From Homoserinimonas aerilata (GTDB taxonomy: Bacteria; Actinomycetota; Actinomycetes; Actinomycetales; Microbacteriaceae), in contig NZ_VFOM01000001.1 in the NCBI RefSeq assembly GCF_006716125.1, positions 2,046,001-2,110,000 on the forward strand: DNA of 64,000 nt, in the 5' to 3' direction. A model generated the notes under the pieces. It was not told the origin of the DNA and did not search any database. It was given only the letters and a program-made list of their open reading frames with translations. A program made the position numbers and the translations under genes. Positions 47,624 to 55,776 of the stretch are shown piece after piece (position 1 is the first letter of the stretch; each line of letters opens with the position of its first letter).

Positions 47624-48091
47624 TTGGTTCACGCAAGAGGGTATTCGTCCGAGGTGTACGAGCGCGCGGAGGAGTTGATCGTCGCTGGGTATGGGAGAAG
47701 AGCGATTGCATCCGAGCTTGGGATATCGGCGTACACGGCAAGGAAGTGGGTTCACGCGTATCAACGATTCGGGGTTCTAGGGTTGGTTCCTGTGACGGCG
47801 AACACCAAGTATCCATTTGAGCTGAAGCTGGCAGCCGTGCAGTGTTTTCTTGGTGGAGATTCGAAGCCCGAAATCTTGGACAAGTTCCAAATACGGAGCC
47901 CCGCTGCTCTCGACCGATGGGTGAGGACTTTTCGTGCCACCGGCGAGGAGAGCCTCAAGAGGACCCGGGGTCGACCTCCTGCGAGTACGGCTGAGGAAAC
48001 GGTCGAGCGGAAGGTGCTCCGGCTGGAGATGGAGAATGCCGCTCTAAAAAAATGGCAGGCTCTGGTGGCGGAAGAGCAACGACGCGACTGA
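47624..48091 (+). CDS. IS3-family transposase OrfA
   Basis: About 155 residues. Two helix-turn-helix units are visible (RAIASELGISAYTARKWVHA and SKPEILDKFQIRSPAALDRW), then a leucine-zipper-like tail (VERKVLRLEMENAALKK). This resembles the IS150 subgroup, whose OrfA has a longer form than IS911. GGAGG precedes the TTG at 47624; a GTG at 47615 overlaps that site. A run of seven As at 48046-48052 near the end allows -1 frameshifting into orfB. Confidence 0.87.
   Translation: MVHARGYSSEVYERAEELIVAGYGRRAIASELGISAYTARKWVHAYQRFGVLGLVPVTANTKYPFELKLAAVQCFLGGDSKPEILDKFQIRSPAALDRWVRTFRATGEESLKRTRGRPPASTAEETVERKVLRLEMENAALKKWQALVAEEQRRD
48046..48052 (+). promoter_or_regulatory. A7 slippery site for -1 programmed frameshifting
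   Basis: CTAAAAAAATGG lies where orfA (reading CTA AAA AAA TGG) overlaps orfB, whose own ATG starts on the last A. A -1 slip joins the frames to make the OrfAB transposase, as in IS150 and IS911. Confidence 0.7.
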
Positions 48092-48957
48092 AAGTTGCGA
48101 TCGTTGCGTCACTAGAGCATCTGTACCCCGCAAGGGATCTCCTGGCATTCCTGGAGCTACCCGCGAGCACCTATTACTACCACCGTTCTCGACGGCCGCG
48201 ATCGGATCCATATGTCTCGGTTCGCCCACTCATCAAAGAGACCTTTGAGCGGGCCTATCAAAGTTATGGATACCGTCGAGTTCGCATCGCGCTGAAGAAC
48301 CAGCACGGGGTGCACCTCAACGGCAAGACTGTTCTGAAGCTGATGCGCCAGGAGCACTGCATTTGCCGTGTGCGGCGAAAAAAGTACCGGTCCTACCGGG
48401 GGCAGATTGGCAAGGCGGCGCCGAACATCCTTCAGCGCGATTTCGGGGCTGAAGTTCCGAACGAGAAATGGGTGACGGATGTGACCGAGTTCGTTGTTGC
48501 TGGCGAAAAACTATATCTCTCGCCTTTGATCGATCTGTTCAACGGGGAAGTGCTGACCTATACGCTCCGCTCGACGCCGAACCTGCAGCTTGTTATCGAC
48601 ATGCTCAAACCGGCGCTGGCAGCCCTGAATTCGTCGTCAAAGCCAATCATTCATTCTGACCAGGGTTGGCAATACCAGCACCGCACCTATCAACGGATGG
48701 TGCGTGGATCTGGGGCCACACAATCAATGTCGAGGAAAGGAAACTGCCTCGACAACGCCGTGGCGGAGAACTTCTTCGGTCACCTCAAAGAAGAGTTCAT
48801 TCGCCGACGGCACTTTGCCTCAGTCGAAGACTTCCGGGTCGACCTCGACCTCTACATTCATTGGTTCAACAATGAGCGGATCCGCGAAAAGCTCGACGGG
48901 CTAAGCCCTGTTGAGTATCGAAACTCCGTGTCCGGGCGTTCTTTTGCGCTGACTTAG
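48052..48957 (+). CDS. IS3-family transposase OrfB (DDE catalytic part)
   Basis: About 301 residues with the rve integrase core. The three acidic residues lie in WVTDVTEFV, IIHSDQGWQYQ and CLDNAVAENFFGHLKEE, spaced as in IS3-family D-D(35)E enzymes. An HTH_21 region (YQSYGYRRVRIALKNQHG) precedes the core. It is intact. Its TAG stop overlaps the arsR stop in convergent orientation, so no IS right end remains beside it. Confidence 0.92.
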   Translation: MAGSGGGRATTRLKVAIVASLEHLYPARDLLAFLELPASTYYYHRSRRPRSDPYVSVRPLIKETFERAYQSYGYRRVRIALKNQHGVHLNGKTVLKLMRQEHCICRVRRKKYRSYRGQIGKAAPNILQRDFGAEVPNEKWVTDVTEFVVAGEKLYLSPLIDLFNGEVLTYTLRSTPNLQLVIDMLKPALAALNSSSKPIIHSDQGWQYQHRTYQRMVRGSGATQSMSRKGNCLDNAVAENFFGHLKEEFIRRRHFASVEDFRVDLDLYIHWFNNERIREKLDGLSPVEYRNSVSGRSFALT

Positions 48958-49304
48958 ACGGTGACGAGGTGTTGTGCCACCGAGTCGAGGGCGCCAGGCA
49001 CCAGGCGGTAGTAAGCCCACGTTCCGCGCTTGTCGCGGGTGAAGATTCCGGCGTCGACGAGGATCTTCAAGTGATGGGAGACGGTGGGCTGACCGAGGCC
49101 GAGTGGTTCTGTCAGGTCGCAGACGCACGCTTCGGCATCTTCGTGGGCGGCAACCATGGAGATCAATCGGAGACGAGCAGGGTCCGCGATCGCTTTGAGC
49201 GTCTTGGCGAGCTTTTCCGCGTTCTCGGCACTGATTGCCTCGCGTGTGAGCGGGGCGCAGCACGCTGTCACATCGGTGAGGGGAAGGAGCTCCGTTAACG
49301 ACAT
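48954..49304 (-). CDS. arsR: arsenic-responsive repressor ArsR
   Basis: A 116-residue ArsR/SmtB winged-helix repressor that leaves DNA when it binds arsenite. The recognition helix is QPTVSHHLKILVDAGIF. Two sets of cysteines could bind As(III): Cys15-Cys16 near the N-terminus (VTACCAPLT), as in corynebacterial ArsR1, and Cys60/Cys62 in EACVCDL at the start of the DNA-binding region. It is divergent from acr3. GAAGGAG lies upstream of the start ATG at 49304. Confidence 0.92.
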   Translation of the reverse strand: MSLTELLPLTDVTACCAPLTREAISAENAEKLAKTLKAIADPARLRLISMVAAHEDAEACVCDLTEPLGLGQPTVSHHLKILVDAGIFTRDKRGTWAYYRLVPGALDSVAQHLVTV

Positions 49305-49324
49305 GTGAACAGTCTGCCACTAAA

Positions 49325-49373
49325 TTGACATTCATCGATATTCGCCAGATAGTTATATCGACAGTGATCGATG
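49325..49373. promoter_or_regulatory. arsR/acr3 divergent promoter with candidate ArsR operators
   Basis: TTGACA at 49325-49330 is a good -35 box for acr3, with TAGTTA at 49350 as a possible -10. Inverted copies CATCGAT (49333-49339) and ATCGATG (49367-49373) flank an internal TCGATA/TATCGA pair (49335-49340 and 49356-49361). These are the best candidates for the ArsR binding site. Confidence 0.5.
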
Positions 49374-49401
49374 TTCACTGGGACGGCTATCGAAGGAACC
49401 A

Positions 49402-50490
49402 ATGTCACTCCCCGCTCCGGCCCCCACGCGCCTCGGCGCGACTGATCGCCTGCTGCCGGTGTGGATCCTCGCCGCAATGGCACTCGGCCTGCTCTTGGCC
49501 GTCTTCGTTCCCGCAGTCGGCGAGTTCTTACATGCGTTTACTGTCGGATCCGTCTCAGTGCCGATCGCTGTGGGTCTGTTGGTGATGATGTACCCGGTGC
49601 TGGCAAAGGTCCGGTACTCAGATGCCCGCGCGGTCGCGGGGGACCGCAAGCTTCTGATCTCTTCCCTCGTGATGAATTGGCTCGTGGGTCCCGCGCTCAT
49701 GTTTGCACTCGCATGGTTACTGCTTCCCGATCTTCCGGAGTACCGCACCGGATTGATCATCGTCGGTCTGGCCCGGTGCATCGCGATGGTCCTCATCTGG
49801 AACGACCTCGCCTGTGGCGATCGTGAAGCTGCCGCTTTCCTCGTCGCCGTCAACTCCGTCTTCCAGGTCATCGCTTTCGGCGCTCTCGGCTGGTTCTACC
49901 TGCAGGTCCTTCCCGGCTGGCTCGGCCTCCCCACCACAAGTGCCGAGTTCTCCATCTGGGCGATTACCCTCAGCGTCTTGGTCTTCCTCGGCATTCCGCT
50001 CCTTGCCGGCTACCTCTCCCGAAGAATCGGCGAGAACACTCGTGGCCGCGAGTGGTATGAGGCAAAGTTCCTGCCGAAGGTGGGACCGTTCGCGCTCTAC
50101 GGGTTGCTCTTCACTATCGTCATGCTCTTCGCCCTCCAGGGCCAGCAGGTCATCGACCGCCCCTGGGACGTCGCCCGGATAGCCCTCCCGCTCCTGGTCT
50201 ACTTCGCTGTGACCTTCCTCCTTGGATTCGGGCTCGGAAAGGTGGTCGGCCTCGGATACGAGCGCACAGCAACCCTCGCCTTTACCGCTGCTGGTAACAA
50301 CTTCGAGTTGGCCATTGCCGTCGCCATCGGAACGTTCGGCGCCACCAGCGGGCAAGCTCTCGCTGGGATCGTCGGCCCCCTCATCGAAGTCCCGGTGCTG
50401 GTCGCTCTCGTCTATGTATCCCTGTGGCTTCGACCGCGGCTCTTCCCTCCAGCTATAGCCCCAGTACCTGTCCCTGCTGTCTCGTCATAA
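49402..50490 (+). CDS. acr3: arsenite efflux permease Acr3
   Basis: A 362-residue membrane protein of the BASS superfamily with ten helices that expels As(OH)3. The conserved cysteine block GLARCIAMVLIWNDLACGD and the later GNNFELAIAVAIGTFG with the essential Glu are both present. GAAGGAA precedes the ATG. It is the first gene of the rightward ars operon. Confidence 0.95.
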   Translation: MSLPAPAPTRLGATDRLLPVWILAAMALGLLLAVFVPAVGEFLHAFTVGSVSVPIAVGLLVMMYPVLAKVRYSDARAVAGDRKLLISSLVMNWLVGPALMFALAWLLLPDLPEYRTGLIIVGLARCIAMVLIWNDLACGDREAAAFLVAVNSVFQVIAFGALGWFYLQVLPGWLGLPTTSAEFSIWAITLSVLVFLGIPLLAGYLSRRIGENTRGREWYEAKFLPKVGPFALYGLLFTIVMLFALQGQQVIDRPWDVARIALPLLVYFAVTFLLGFGLGKVVGLGYERTATLAFTAAGNNFELAIAVAIGTFGATSGQALAGIVGPLIEVPVLVALVYVSLWLRPRLFPPAIAPVPVPAVSS

Positions 50491-50510
50491 CCCCAAGAGA
50501 AAGTCACATC

Positions 50511-50921
50511 ATGACCGATAAGCCCACCGTTCTCTTCGTCTGCATCCACAACGCGGGCCGCTCGCAGATGGCAGCCGGCTATATGAAAGCCCTCTCCGGT
50601 GGTGCCGTTGAGGTGCGCTCCGGCGGCTCCGAGCCCGGCAACGAAATCAACCCCATCGCCATCCAGGCAATGGCAGAAGAAGGCATCGACATCTCCCAGG
50701 GTGTTCCGCAGCTGATGACCACCGAACAGGTACGTGACTCCGATGTGGTCATCACCATGGGCTGTGGCGATGTCTGCCCGATCTTCCCCGGCAAGCGCTA
50801 CGAGGACTGGGAACTGGTTGACCCGAAGGGTAAGAGCCTCGAAGAAGTTCGCCCGATCCGGGACGATATCAAAGCCCGCATCACTGCCTTGCTCGCTGAG
50901 CTTCTTCCCGCGCAGGCCTAA
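50511..50921 (+). CDS. arsC: arsenate reductase (low-molecular-weight phosphatase fold)
   Basis: A 136-residue enzyme that reduces arsenate to arsenite for export by Acr3. The P-loop Cys-x5-Arg is in [13 protein letters not shown] near residue 10. Further cysteines in MGCGDVCPIFPG could take part in the disulfide cascade, and VDPKG holds the catalytic Asp region. AGAGAAAG precedes the ATG. It is closely related to the second ArsC domain directly downstream. Confidence 0.93.
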   Translation: MTDKPTVLFVCIHNAGRSQMAAGYMKALSGGAVEVRSGGSEPGNEINPIAIQAMAEEGIDISQGVPQLMTTEQVRDSDVVITMGCGDVCPIFPGKRYEDWELVDPKGKSLEEVRPIRDDIKARITALLAELLPAQA

Positions 50922-50923
50922 TC

Positions 50924-51595
50924 ATGATCAACGTTGCCGGCCGAAAGGCAATGCCGGGGCTGGCCTACCCGGAGGACTACCTCAAGCGTCTTGCCGCCGA
51001 GCTGGCGGAAAAGTATGCCGGAGTTTTCAACCCGGAAACGGTCGAACGGTATGTGCTCGAGTCCTACACCGGACTACTCCGAACCTCTACGGTGAAGACC
51101 CATCTGGCTACCAATACCGCACGGTTCGCCAGCGACCGCCTCACCGCACTTGCCCAAGCTAAGGGTGCGATCGAGAGCCCGGTCCCCGAGGTGCTGTTTG
51201 TTTGCGAACAGAACGCCGGCAGGTCCCAGATGGCAGCCGTTCTCACCAACGCTCTCTCCGGAGGGGCCGTCCACGTTCGCTCTGCAGGATCCGCACCAAT
51301 CGGAGAGCTGAACCCTGCGGTCATTGCGGTAATTGAAGAGCTGGGTCTCGATATGTCCGAGGCCTTCCCCAAGCCCCTGACGGATGATGTGGTGCAAGCC
51401 GCCGATGTCGTGATCACCATGGGGTGCGGGGACGCCTGTCCCGTCTATCCAGGGACCAGATACCAAGATTGGGAACTGACCGACCCCGCAGGCCTTGAAC
51501 TGGACGAGGTGCGAGCAGTGCGCGACACCATCCGCAGCAACGTGCTCCAACTCCTCCAGGAGCTCGGCGTCACCCCGAAAGATCTCCCCGCATGA
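50924..51595 (+). CDS. arsC: arsenate reductase with N-terminal helical domain (ArsC1'-like, mycothiol-linked type)
   Basis: A 223-residue protein. Residues 1-85 form a helical domain ([20 protein letters not shown]) also found ahead of corynebacterial ArsC1'. The remainder is a phosphatase-fold arsenate reductase with [13 protein letters not shown] and [12 protein letters not shown]. In Corynebacterium the paired enzymes use mycothiol and mycoredoxin; that coupling is inferred here. It follows arsC by two bases and overlaps trxB by four. Confidence 0.9.
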   Translation: MINVAGRKAMPGLAYPEDYLKRLAAELAEKYAGVFNPETVERYVLESYTGLLRTSTVKTHLATNTARFASDRLTALAQAKGAIESPVPEVLFVCEQNAGRSQMAAVLTNALSGGAVHVRSAGSAPIGELNPAVIAVIEELGLDMSEAFPKPLTDDVVQAADVVITMGCGDACPVYPGTRYQDWELTDPAGLELDEVRAVRDTIRSNVLQLLQELGVTPKDLPA

Positions 51596-52578
51596 ACGCG
51601 ACTGAAAACGTCATCGTTGTCGGCTCAGGCCCTGCCGGCTACACCGCCGCAATCTATCTTGCTCGAGCAGGACTGAACCCGATCGTTCTGACAAGCTCCG
51701 TCGAGGCCGGTGGAGCGCTCGTGAACACCACGGAGGTGGAGAACTTCCCCGGCTTCCCGGACGGCATCATGGGGCCCGACTTGATGGAGAACATGCGCCT
51801 TCAAGCGGAACGATTCGGGGCGCGGATCATCTATGACGACGCCACACAGCTGAACCTCACTGCGTCTCCCAAGACCGTCAAAACCGGCGCCGGGGAAACC
51901 TACTCCGCGCACTCTGTGGTTCTGGCCATGGGGTCTGCTTACCGCAAACTCGGCGTTCCGGGAGAGGAGAAACTTACCGGCCACGGAGTGTCTTGGTGCG
52001 CTACCTGCGACGGGTTCTTCTTCCGTGGCCAAGACATCGCTGTCGTCGGAGGTGGAGACTCCGCCCTGGAAGAAGCCATGTTCCTCACCCGCTTCGCCAC
52101 CAGCGTCACCCTCATCCACCGGCGCGATTTCCTGCGTGCATCCAAGATCATGCAGGACCGCGCGCTAGCTAACCCCAAGATCACCGTCCGCTGGAACAGC
52201 GAAGTGGTGGAAGCGCTTGGCGAGGACCAGCTCCACACACTTCGCCTCCGCGACACCGTGACCGGAGAAGAGTCACTCCTCCCCGCGACCGGGTTGTTCA
52301 TCGCTATTGGCCACGATCCACGCAGCGAGCTTGTCGCCGGTCAAATCGATCGCGACGCCGAGAACTATGTGCGCGTCAGCTCCCCAACTACCGAAACCAA
52401 CATCCCCGGGGTCTTCGCTGCCGGAGATCTCGTCGACCACCGCTACCGCCAAGCGATCACCGCAGCCGGCACCGGGTGCGCTGCCGCCCAAGACACCGAG
52501 CATTACCTCACGGCACACGCACTCGCCGCCTATCCCCAGCCCGACGCCTCCATCCTCGAGAACGCCGTATCTGCCTAA
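51592..52578 (+). CDS. trxB: thioredoxin-disulfide reductase
   Basis: A 328-residue flavoprotein that passes electrons from NADPH to thioredoxin-like proteins. It has FAD motif [17 protein letters not shown], redox-active cysteines CATC, NADPH motif [13 protein letters not shown] and [20 protein letters not shown]. Its ATG overlaps the arsC stop (ATGA). Inside an ars operon it probably supplies reducing power for arsenate reduction. Confidence 0.93.
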   Translation: MNATENVIVVGSGPAGYTAAIYLARAGLNPIVLTSSVEAGGALVNTTEVENFPGFPDGIMGPDLMENMRLQAERFGARIIYDDATQLNLTASPKTVKTGAGETYSAHSVVLAMGSAYRKLGVPGEEKLTGHGVSWCATCDGFFFRGQDIAVVGGGDSALEEAMFLTRFATSVTLIHRRDFLRASKIMQDRALANPKITVRWNSEVVEALGEDQLHTLRLRDTVTGEESLLPATGLFIAIGHDPRSELVAGQIDRDAENYVRVSSPTTETNIPGVFAAGDLVDHRYRQAITAAGTGCAAAQDTEHYLTAHALAAYPQPDASILENAVSA

Positions 52579-52597
52579 TCTGAAAGACCACCCCATC

Positions 52598-54016
52598 ATG
52601 ACGATGACACTGAACGTCCCCCCACGCACTTCCGATGCTCGCCTCAACGGACTTCCCGTTGCAATCATCGGCGCGGGTCCCGTCGGCCTTGCCGCCGCAG
52701 CCCAGCTTCTCGAGCGAGGCGTCGACGTCATCATTTACGAAGCGGGCGAGACCGCAGGATCCGCGATCACCCAGTGGGGCCACACCCGCCTCTTTTCCCC
52801 GTGGGAATACCTCGTAGACGAAGCAGCAGCCCGCCTCCTGGACACGGCGAACTGGGACGCACCACCGGCCCACAAGCTGCCCTACGGGCGTGACCTCGTG
52901 GAGCAATACCTCGCCCCGCTCGCTGCAACACCCGAACTCGCCCCCCGCATCCGTTATCGCCACCGTGTCACCGATGTCACCCGCCAAGGCATGGACCGCA
53001 CCCGCTCGGTCGGCCGCGCCTCCGCCCCCTTCCAGCTGCGAATCGACGGCCCGGACGGAACTGACGAGATGCTTGCCCGGGCGGTCATCGATACCTCCGG
53101 CACCTACGGTTCCTCAAACGCTCTCGGCTCCAACGGTCTCAACCCAACCGGGAGCGAATCAGTTGAGGCGAATCTGAGCCACGCACTCCCCGACGTCCTG
53201 GGTCGAGAGCGTGAACGGTTCGCCGGGAAGCACGTCGTCGTTGTCGGTGCCGGACACTCTGCCGCAAACACCCTATTGAAGCTCGCGACCCTGGCAAAGG
53301 AGGAACCGGACACCACCGTCACCTGGGTCATCCGTCGCGCCCGCCCCACCCGCGTCTACGGCTCCGCGGCCGACGAACTTGAGGCCCGCGGGCAGCTCGG
53401 ATCCGCAACACACGAACTCGTCACCTCAGGCGCAGTTACCCTCCTGGATAGCTTCGAGATCGACCGCCTCGCCCCCGCCGACAACGGACGCGTGACCATC
53501 ACCGGCCGACGCCGCGGCGAGCCGACGAAGATCGACGCAGACATCGTTGTGAACGCAACCGGCTTCCGCCCCAACCTCGACATGCTTCGCGAGATCCGCA
53601 TCTCGCTGGACGAGGTAGTCGAAGCCCCACGAGCACTTGCGTCACTGATCGACCCGAACGAGCACTCCTGCGGAACGGTGTACCCGCACGGCGTCGCAGA
53701 GCTCGCACACCCTGAACCGAACTTCTTCATCGCCGGAATGAAAAGCTACGGTCGCGCGCCGACATTCCTCCTCCTCACCGGCTACGAGCAGGTGCGCTCC
53801 ATCGCAGATGAACTCGCCGGCAACCATGCCGCCGCCCGCATCGTCCAGCTAGTGCTCCCCGAGACAGGTGTGTGCTCCACCGATCTCAACACTGAATCCA
53901 GCAGCTGCTGCACGACAGCCGGTCCAGACAAAGCCGAGGCCAACTGTGCAGCCGACTCGACAGAGCCGGGCGGCGAATCGACGGAGGTCGCAAACACAGC
54001 GGGCTGCTGTGGCTGA
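52598..54016 (+). CDS. FAD/NAD(P)-binding flavoprotein with Cys-rich tail (ArsO-like)
   Basis: A 472-residue flavoprotein. It has an N-terminal FAD motif (IIGAGPVGLAAAAQLLERG), a second dinucleotide motif (VVVGAGHSAANTLLKLA) and ATGFRPNLDML, typical of flavin monooxygenase-like proteins seen in ars operons. The last 50 residues are unlike the rest: they carry six cysteines including SSSCCTT and GCCG, suggesting arsenite or metal binding. It is the last cargo gene. The reaction is not established. Confidence 0.75.
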   Translation: MTMTLNVPPRTSDARLNGLPVAIIGAGPVGLAAAAQLLERGVDVIIYEAGETAGSAITQWGHTRLFSPWEYLVDEAAARLLDTANWDAPPAHKLPYGRDLVEQYLAPLAATPELAPRIRYRHRVTDVTRQGMDRTRSVGRASAPFQLRIDGPDGTDEMLARAVIDTSGTYGSSNALGSNGLNPTGSESVEANLSHALPDVLGRERERFAGKHVVVVGAGHSAANTLLKLATLAKEEPDTTVTWVIRRARPTRVYGSAADELEARGQLGSATHELVTSGAVTLLDSFEIDRLAPADNGRVTITGRRRGEPTKIDADIVVNATGFRPNLDMLREIRISLDEVVEAPRALASLIDPNEHSCGTVYPHGVAELAHPEPNFFIAGMKSYGRAPTFLLLTGYEQVRSIADELAGNHAAARIVQLVLPETGVCSTDLNTESSSCCTTAGPDKAEANCAADSTEPGGESTEVANTAGCCG

Positions 54017-54199
54017 GAAGCGTGTGCTCCGCCGGCGATGAGGTAACAATCAACGCCGTTATTGCCGTGCAACAGCGCGCGGAGGGTGTCGACTACGAGT
54101 GTGCCGAAGGGATCCTTGCGCTCAGCGAGGCATTCAGACGCGAACGCAACGAACTCACGACCACGACGTCACGAAGGCCACGCTCTTCGTGTAAAGCAA
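54017..54199 (+). other. non-coding or remnant stretch at the end of the cargo
   Basis: An open frame of 62 codons (54022-54210, GTG start) runs into the terminator and shows no recognisable domain. It could be a gene remnant. I see no other gene between the flavoprotein and the right end of the element. Confidence 0.4.
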
Positions 54200-54240
54200 A
54201 AAGGGGCTGATTCTGACGCTAAGTCAGAATCAGTCCCTTT
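54200..54240. terminator. bidirectional terminator of the ars operon
   Basis: An 18-bp stem (54200-54217 with 54223-54240; one G-U-type pair) with the loop GCTAA, opening with As and closing with Ts. It follows the flavoprotein gene and protects the element's right end. Confidence 0.85.
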
Positions 54241-54282
54241 CGCTGCCCCCACAATAAACTGAACTCACCGCTTAATAGCGGC

Positions 54283-54305
54283 TCCAACTTTCGGGGTTCA
54301 GTTCA
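54283..54305 (-). repeat. right terminal inverted repeat of the element
   Basis: Read inward from 54305 it begins TGAACTGAACCCCGAAAGTT and matches the left end except at two positions. It stands alone, with no transposase gene beside it. Confidence 0.85.
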
Positions 54306-54308
54306 ATT
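54306..54308. repeat. target-site duplication ATT, right copy
   Basis: ATT directly after the terminal CA of the element, matching 47561-47563. Confidence 0.75.
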
Positions 54309-54309
54309 C

Positions 54310-54323
54310 CGCCGGGGCCCTCA
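54310..54323 (-). terminator. right arm of the split liv terminator
   Basis: CGCCGGGGCCCTCA is exactly complementary to 47547-47560. It lies 14 bases from the stop of the binding-protein gene and would have served both convergent transcripts before the insertion. Confidence 0.8.
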
Positions 54324-54336
54324 TCCGTTGCTGCGA

Positions 54337-55659
54337 CTAGTTGATGCGCTTGTGCAGGTTGTCCTCGCCGTACTGGAAGATACCGATGGTCGCCTCGGTC
54401 GGGTCGCCGTGCTCGTCGAACTTCACTCCGCCGGAGTACCCGTCGTAGTCGACCTGCGCGCCATCCGCGAGGATGGTCGCGGCGCTCTTGAAGTCGGTCG
54501 CCTTCTCACCGTCGCCCGTGCCGCCGGAGACCTGGCGGAGGTACTTGGCGATGTCGGTTCCCTCGACGGAGTTGGCCGCGTAGGCCGCCAGCGCCAGCAG
54601 GATGACCGCGTCGTACGACTCGGCCGCGTAGCTGAAGTCAGACAGCGGTTCTGTGCCACCCAGCACCGGCGACTGGTAAACGTCGCTCAGGCGCTGCTCG
54701 AAGTCGTCCTCCAGCACAGGGCCGGGGGTCGTTCCCTTCGCACCGGTGATGGTTCCCGCGGGCAGGTCGTCGCCGAACTGCTTCAGGTTTCCGTCGACCA
54801 GGTACACCTTCGACATGTCGAAGCCCGCGTTGGCCAGCTCAGGCGCGATCGTGTAGATCTCGTCGAAGGTGATGAGGGCGATGGCGTCGGGGTCCTCTGC
54901 GACGACGGCCGAGACCTGTGCCGAGAAGTTCGTGTCGCCGGTGTTGAACATCTCCTCGGCTACGACCGTTCCGCCCGCAGCTTCGAAGGTCTCCTTGGTG
55001 ACCTTCTGCAGCCCGGTGCCGTATGCGTCGTTGAGCACAATCATGCCCAGCGTGCTGGCGCCGTCGTCGGCGATCAGGTTACCGAGCACCTCGCCCTGCA
55101 GCAGGTCGGAGGGCGCAGTACGCCAGTAGAGGTTGTTGTCATCCCAGCTGGTGAAGTCCGGCGAGGTGTTCGCCGGCGAGAACTGCACGACGCCGGCTGC
55201 CGTGATCTGGTCGATCACGAGCTTCGAGACACCGGATGCCGCGGCACCGATGATCGCCGAGACGTTCTGTCCCAGAAGGTTCGGGACGGTCGTGGCATAC
55301 GCCTTGTTGTCGGGGTCACCCGAGTCGCCGTAGACGACCTCGACCTGGATCCCGAGGCCTGCCTCGTTGATCTCCTTCGCCGCGAGAGCGACGCCGGCTT
55401 CCTCGGGCGGGCCGAGGAATGCCAGACCACCGGTCTGCGGCAGCAGGGTGCCGATCTTCAGGGTGAGGTCACGCTCGCCCGATGCGATGTCGAGCGCGTC
55501 GGATGCAGACGGGCTCTCGGCTCCATTGCCACCGGTCCCTTCGTCGGTCGATGCGCAGCCACTCAGGATGAGGGCGGAGACGCCGAGGACTGCGAGTCCC
55601 CCGAGTGTCGCCTTGCGAGTCAGTGAGCGGGAGGCTTTGCCTCTAGCGAAAACGCTCAT
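54337..55659 (-). CDS. branched-chain amino acid ABC substrate-binding lipoprotein (LivK type)
   Basis: A 440-residue lipoprotein, probably the receptor of the livHMGF importer. The signal peptide ends in LSGC and the mature domain is a Peripla_BP_6 fold (KIGTLLPQTGGLAFLGPP, GVVQFSPANTSP, FSYAAESYDAVILLALAAY). The ATG at 55659 has AAGGAG six bases upstream. The gene faces livF and was next to it before the ars element inserted. A GlnR-like palindrome lies upstream. Confidence 0.9.
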   Translation of the reverse strand: MSVFARGKASRSLTRKATLGGLAVLGVSALILSGCASTDEGTGGNGAESPSASDALDIASGERDLTLKIGTLLPQTGGLAFLGPPEEAGVALAAKEINEAGLGIQVEVVYGDSGDPDNKAYATTVPNLLGQNVSAIIGAAASGVSKLVIDQITAAGVVQFSPANTSPDFTSWDDNNLYWRTAPSDLLQGEVLGNLIADDGASTLGMIVLNDAYGTGLQKVTKETFEAAGGTVVAEEMFNTGDTNFSAQVSAVVAEDPDAIALITFDEIYTIAPELANAGFDMSKVYLVDGNLKQFGDDLPAGTITGAKGTTPGPVLEDDFEQRLSDVYQSPVLGGTEPLSDFSYAAESYDAVILLALAAYAANSVEGTDIAKYLRQVSGGTGDGEKATDFKSAATILADGAQVDYDGYSGGVKFDEHGDPTEATIGIFQYGEDNLHKRIN

Positions 55660-55755
55660 GTTGCTCCTTGTGTTTCGAAACGTGGTTACAGCACACGGCA
55701 GGGTACTGCCGTGCTGCCACGGTATTGCCCCCACGGCTCCCGCACAATACCTGCG

Positions 55756-55773
55756 TGTTACGGGGCGGTAACA
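55756..55773 (-). promoter_or_regulatory. GlnR-like palindrome upstream of the LivK-type gene
   Basis: TGTTAC-N6-GTAACA at 55756-55773, about 100 bases before the start codon. The spacing and GTTAC/GTAAC half-sites resemble GlnR sites, and a similar box precedes livH. Confidence 0.45.
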
Positions 55774-55776
55774 TGC

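Larger units (their letters stand above)
47564..54305. mobile_element. IS3-family-bounded arsenic-resistance transposon
   Basis: A 6742-bp unit. The left end at 47564 reads TGAACCGCACCCCGAAAGTT. The right end at 54305, read inward, is TGAACTGAACCCCGAAAGTT; the two match at 18 of these 20 bases. Both begin TG (end CA), are flanked by the 3-bp duplication ATT, and enclose IS3-type orfA/orfB plus arsR, acr3, two arsC genes, trxB and an ArsO-like gene. The IS has no right end of its own next to orfB; the only right end lies after the cargo. The cargo looks like passenger genes inside one large IS3-type element, or a composite that lost its second IS. Confidence 0.85.

Noticed and set aside
47576..48957. 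Frameshifted, inactive transposase
   Set aside because: The two frames meet at an A7 run with a proper overlap, which is the normal programmed frameshift of IS3 elements; all catalytic acidic residues are present.
50511..51595. Second arsC as a decayed duplicate of the first
   Set aside because: It is intact, has its own N-terminal domain and active-site motif, and matches the two-enzyme arrangement known from Corynebacterium.
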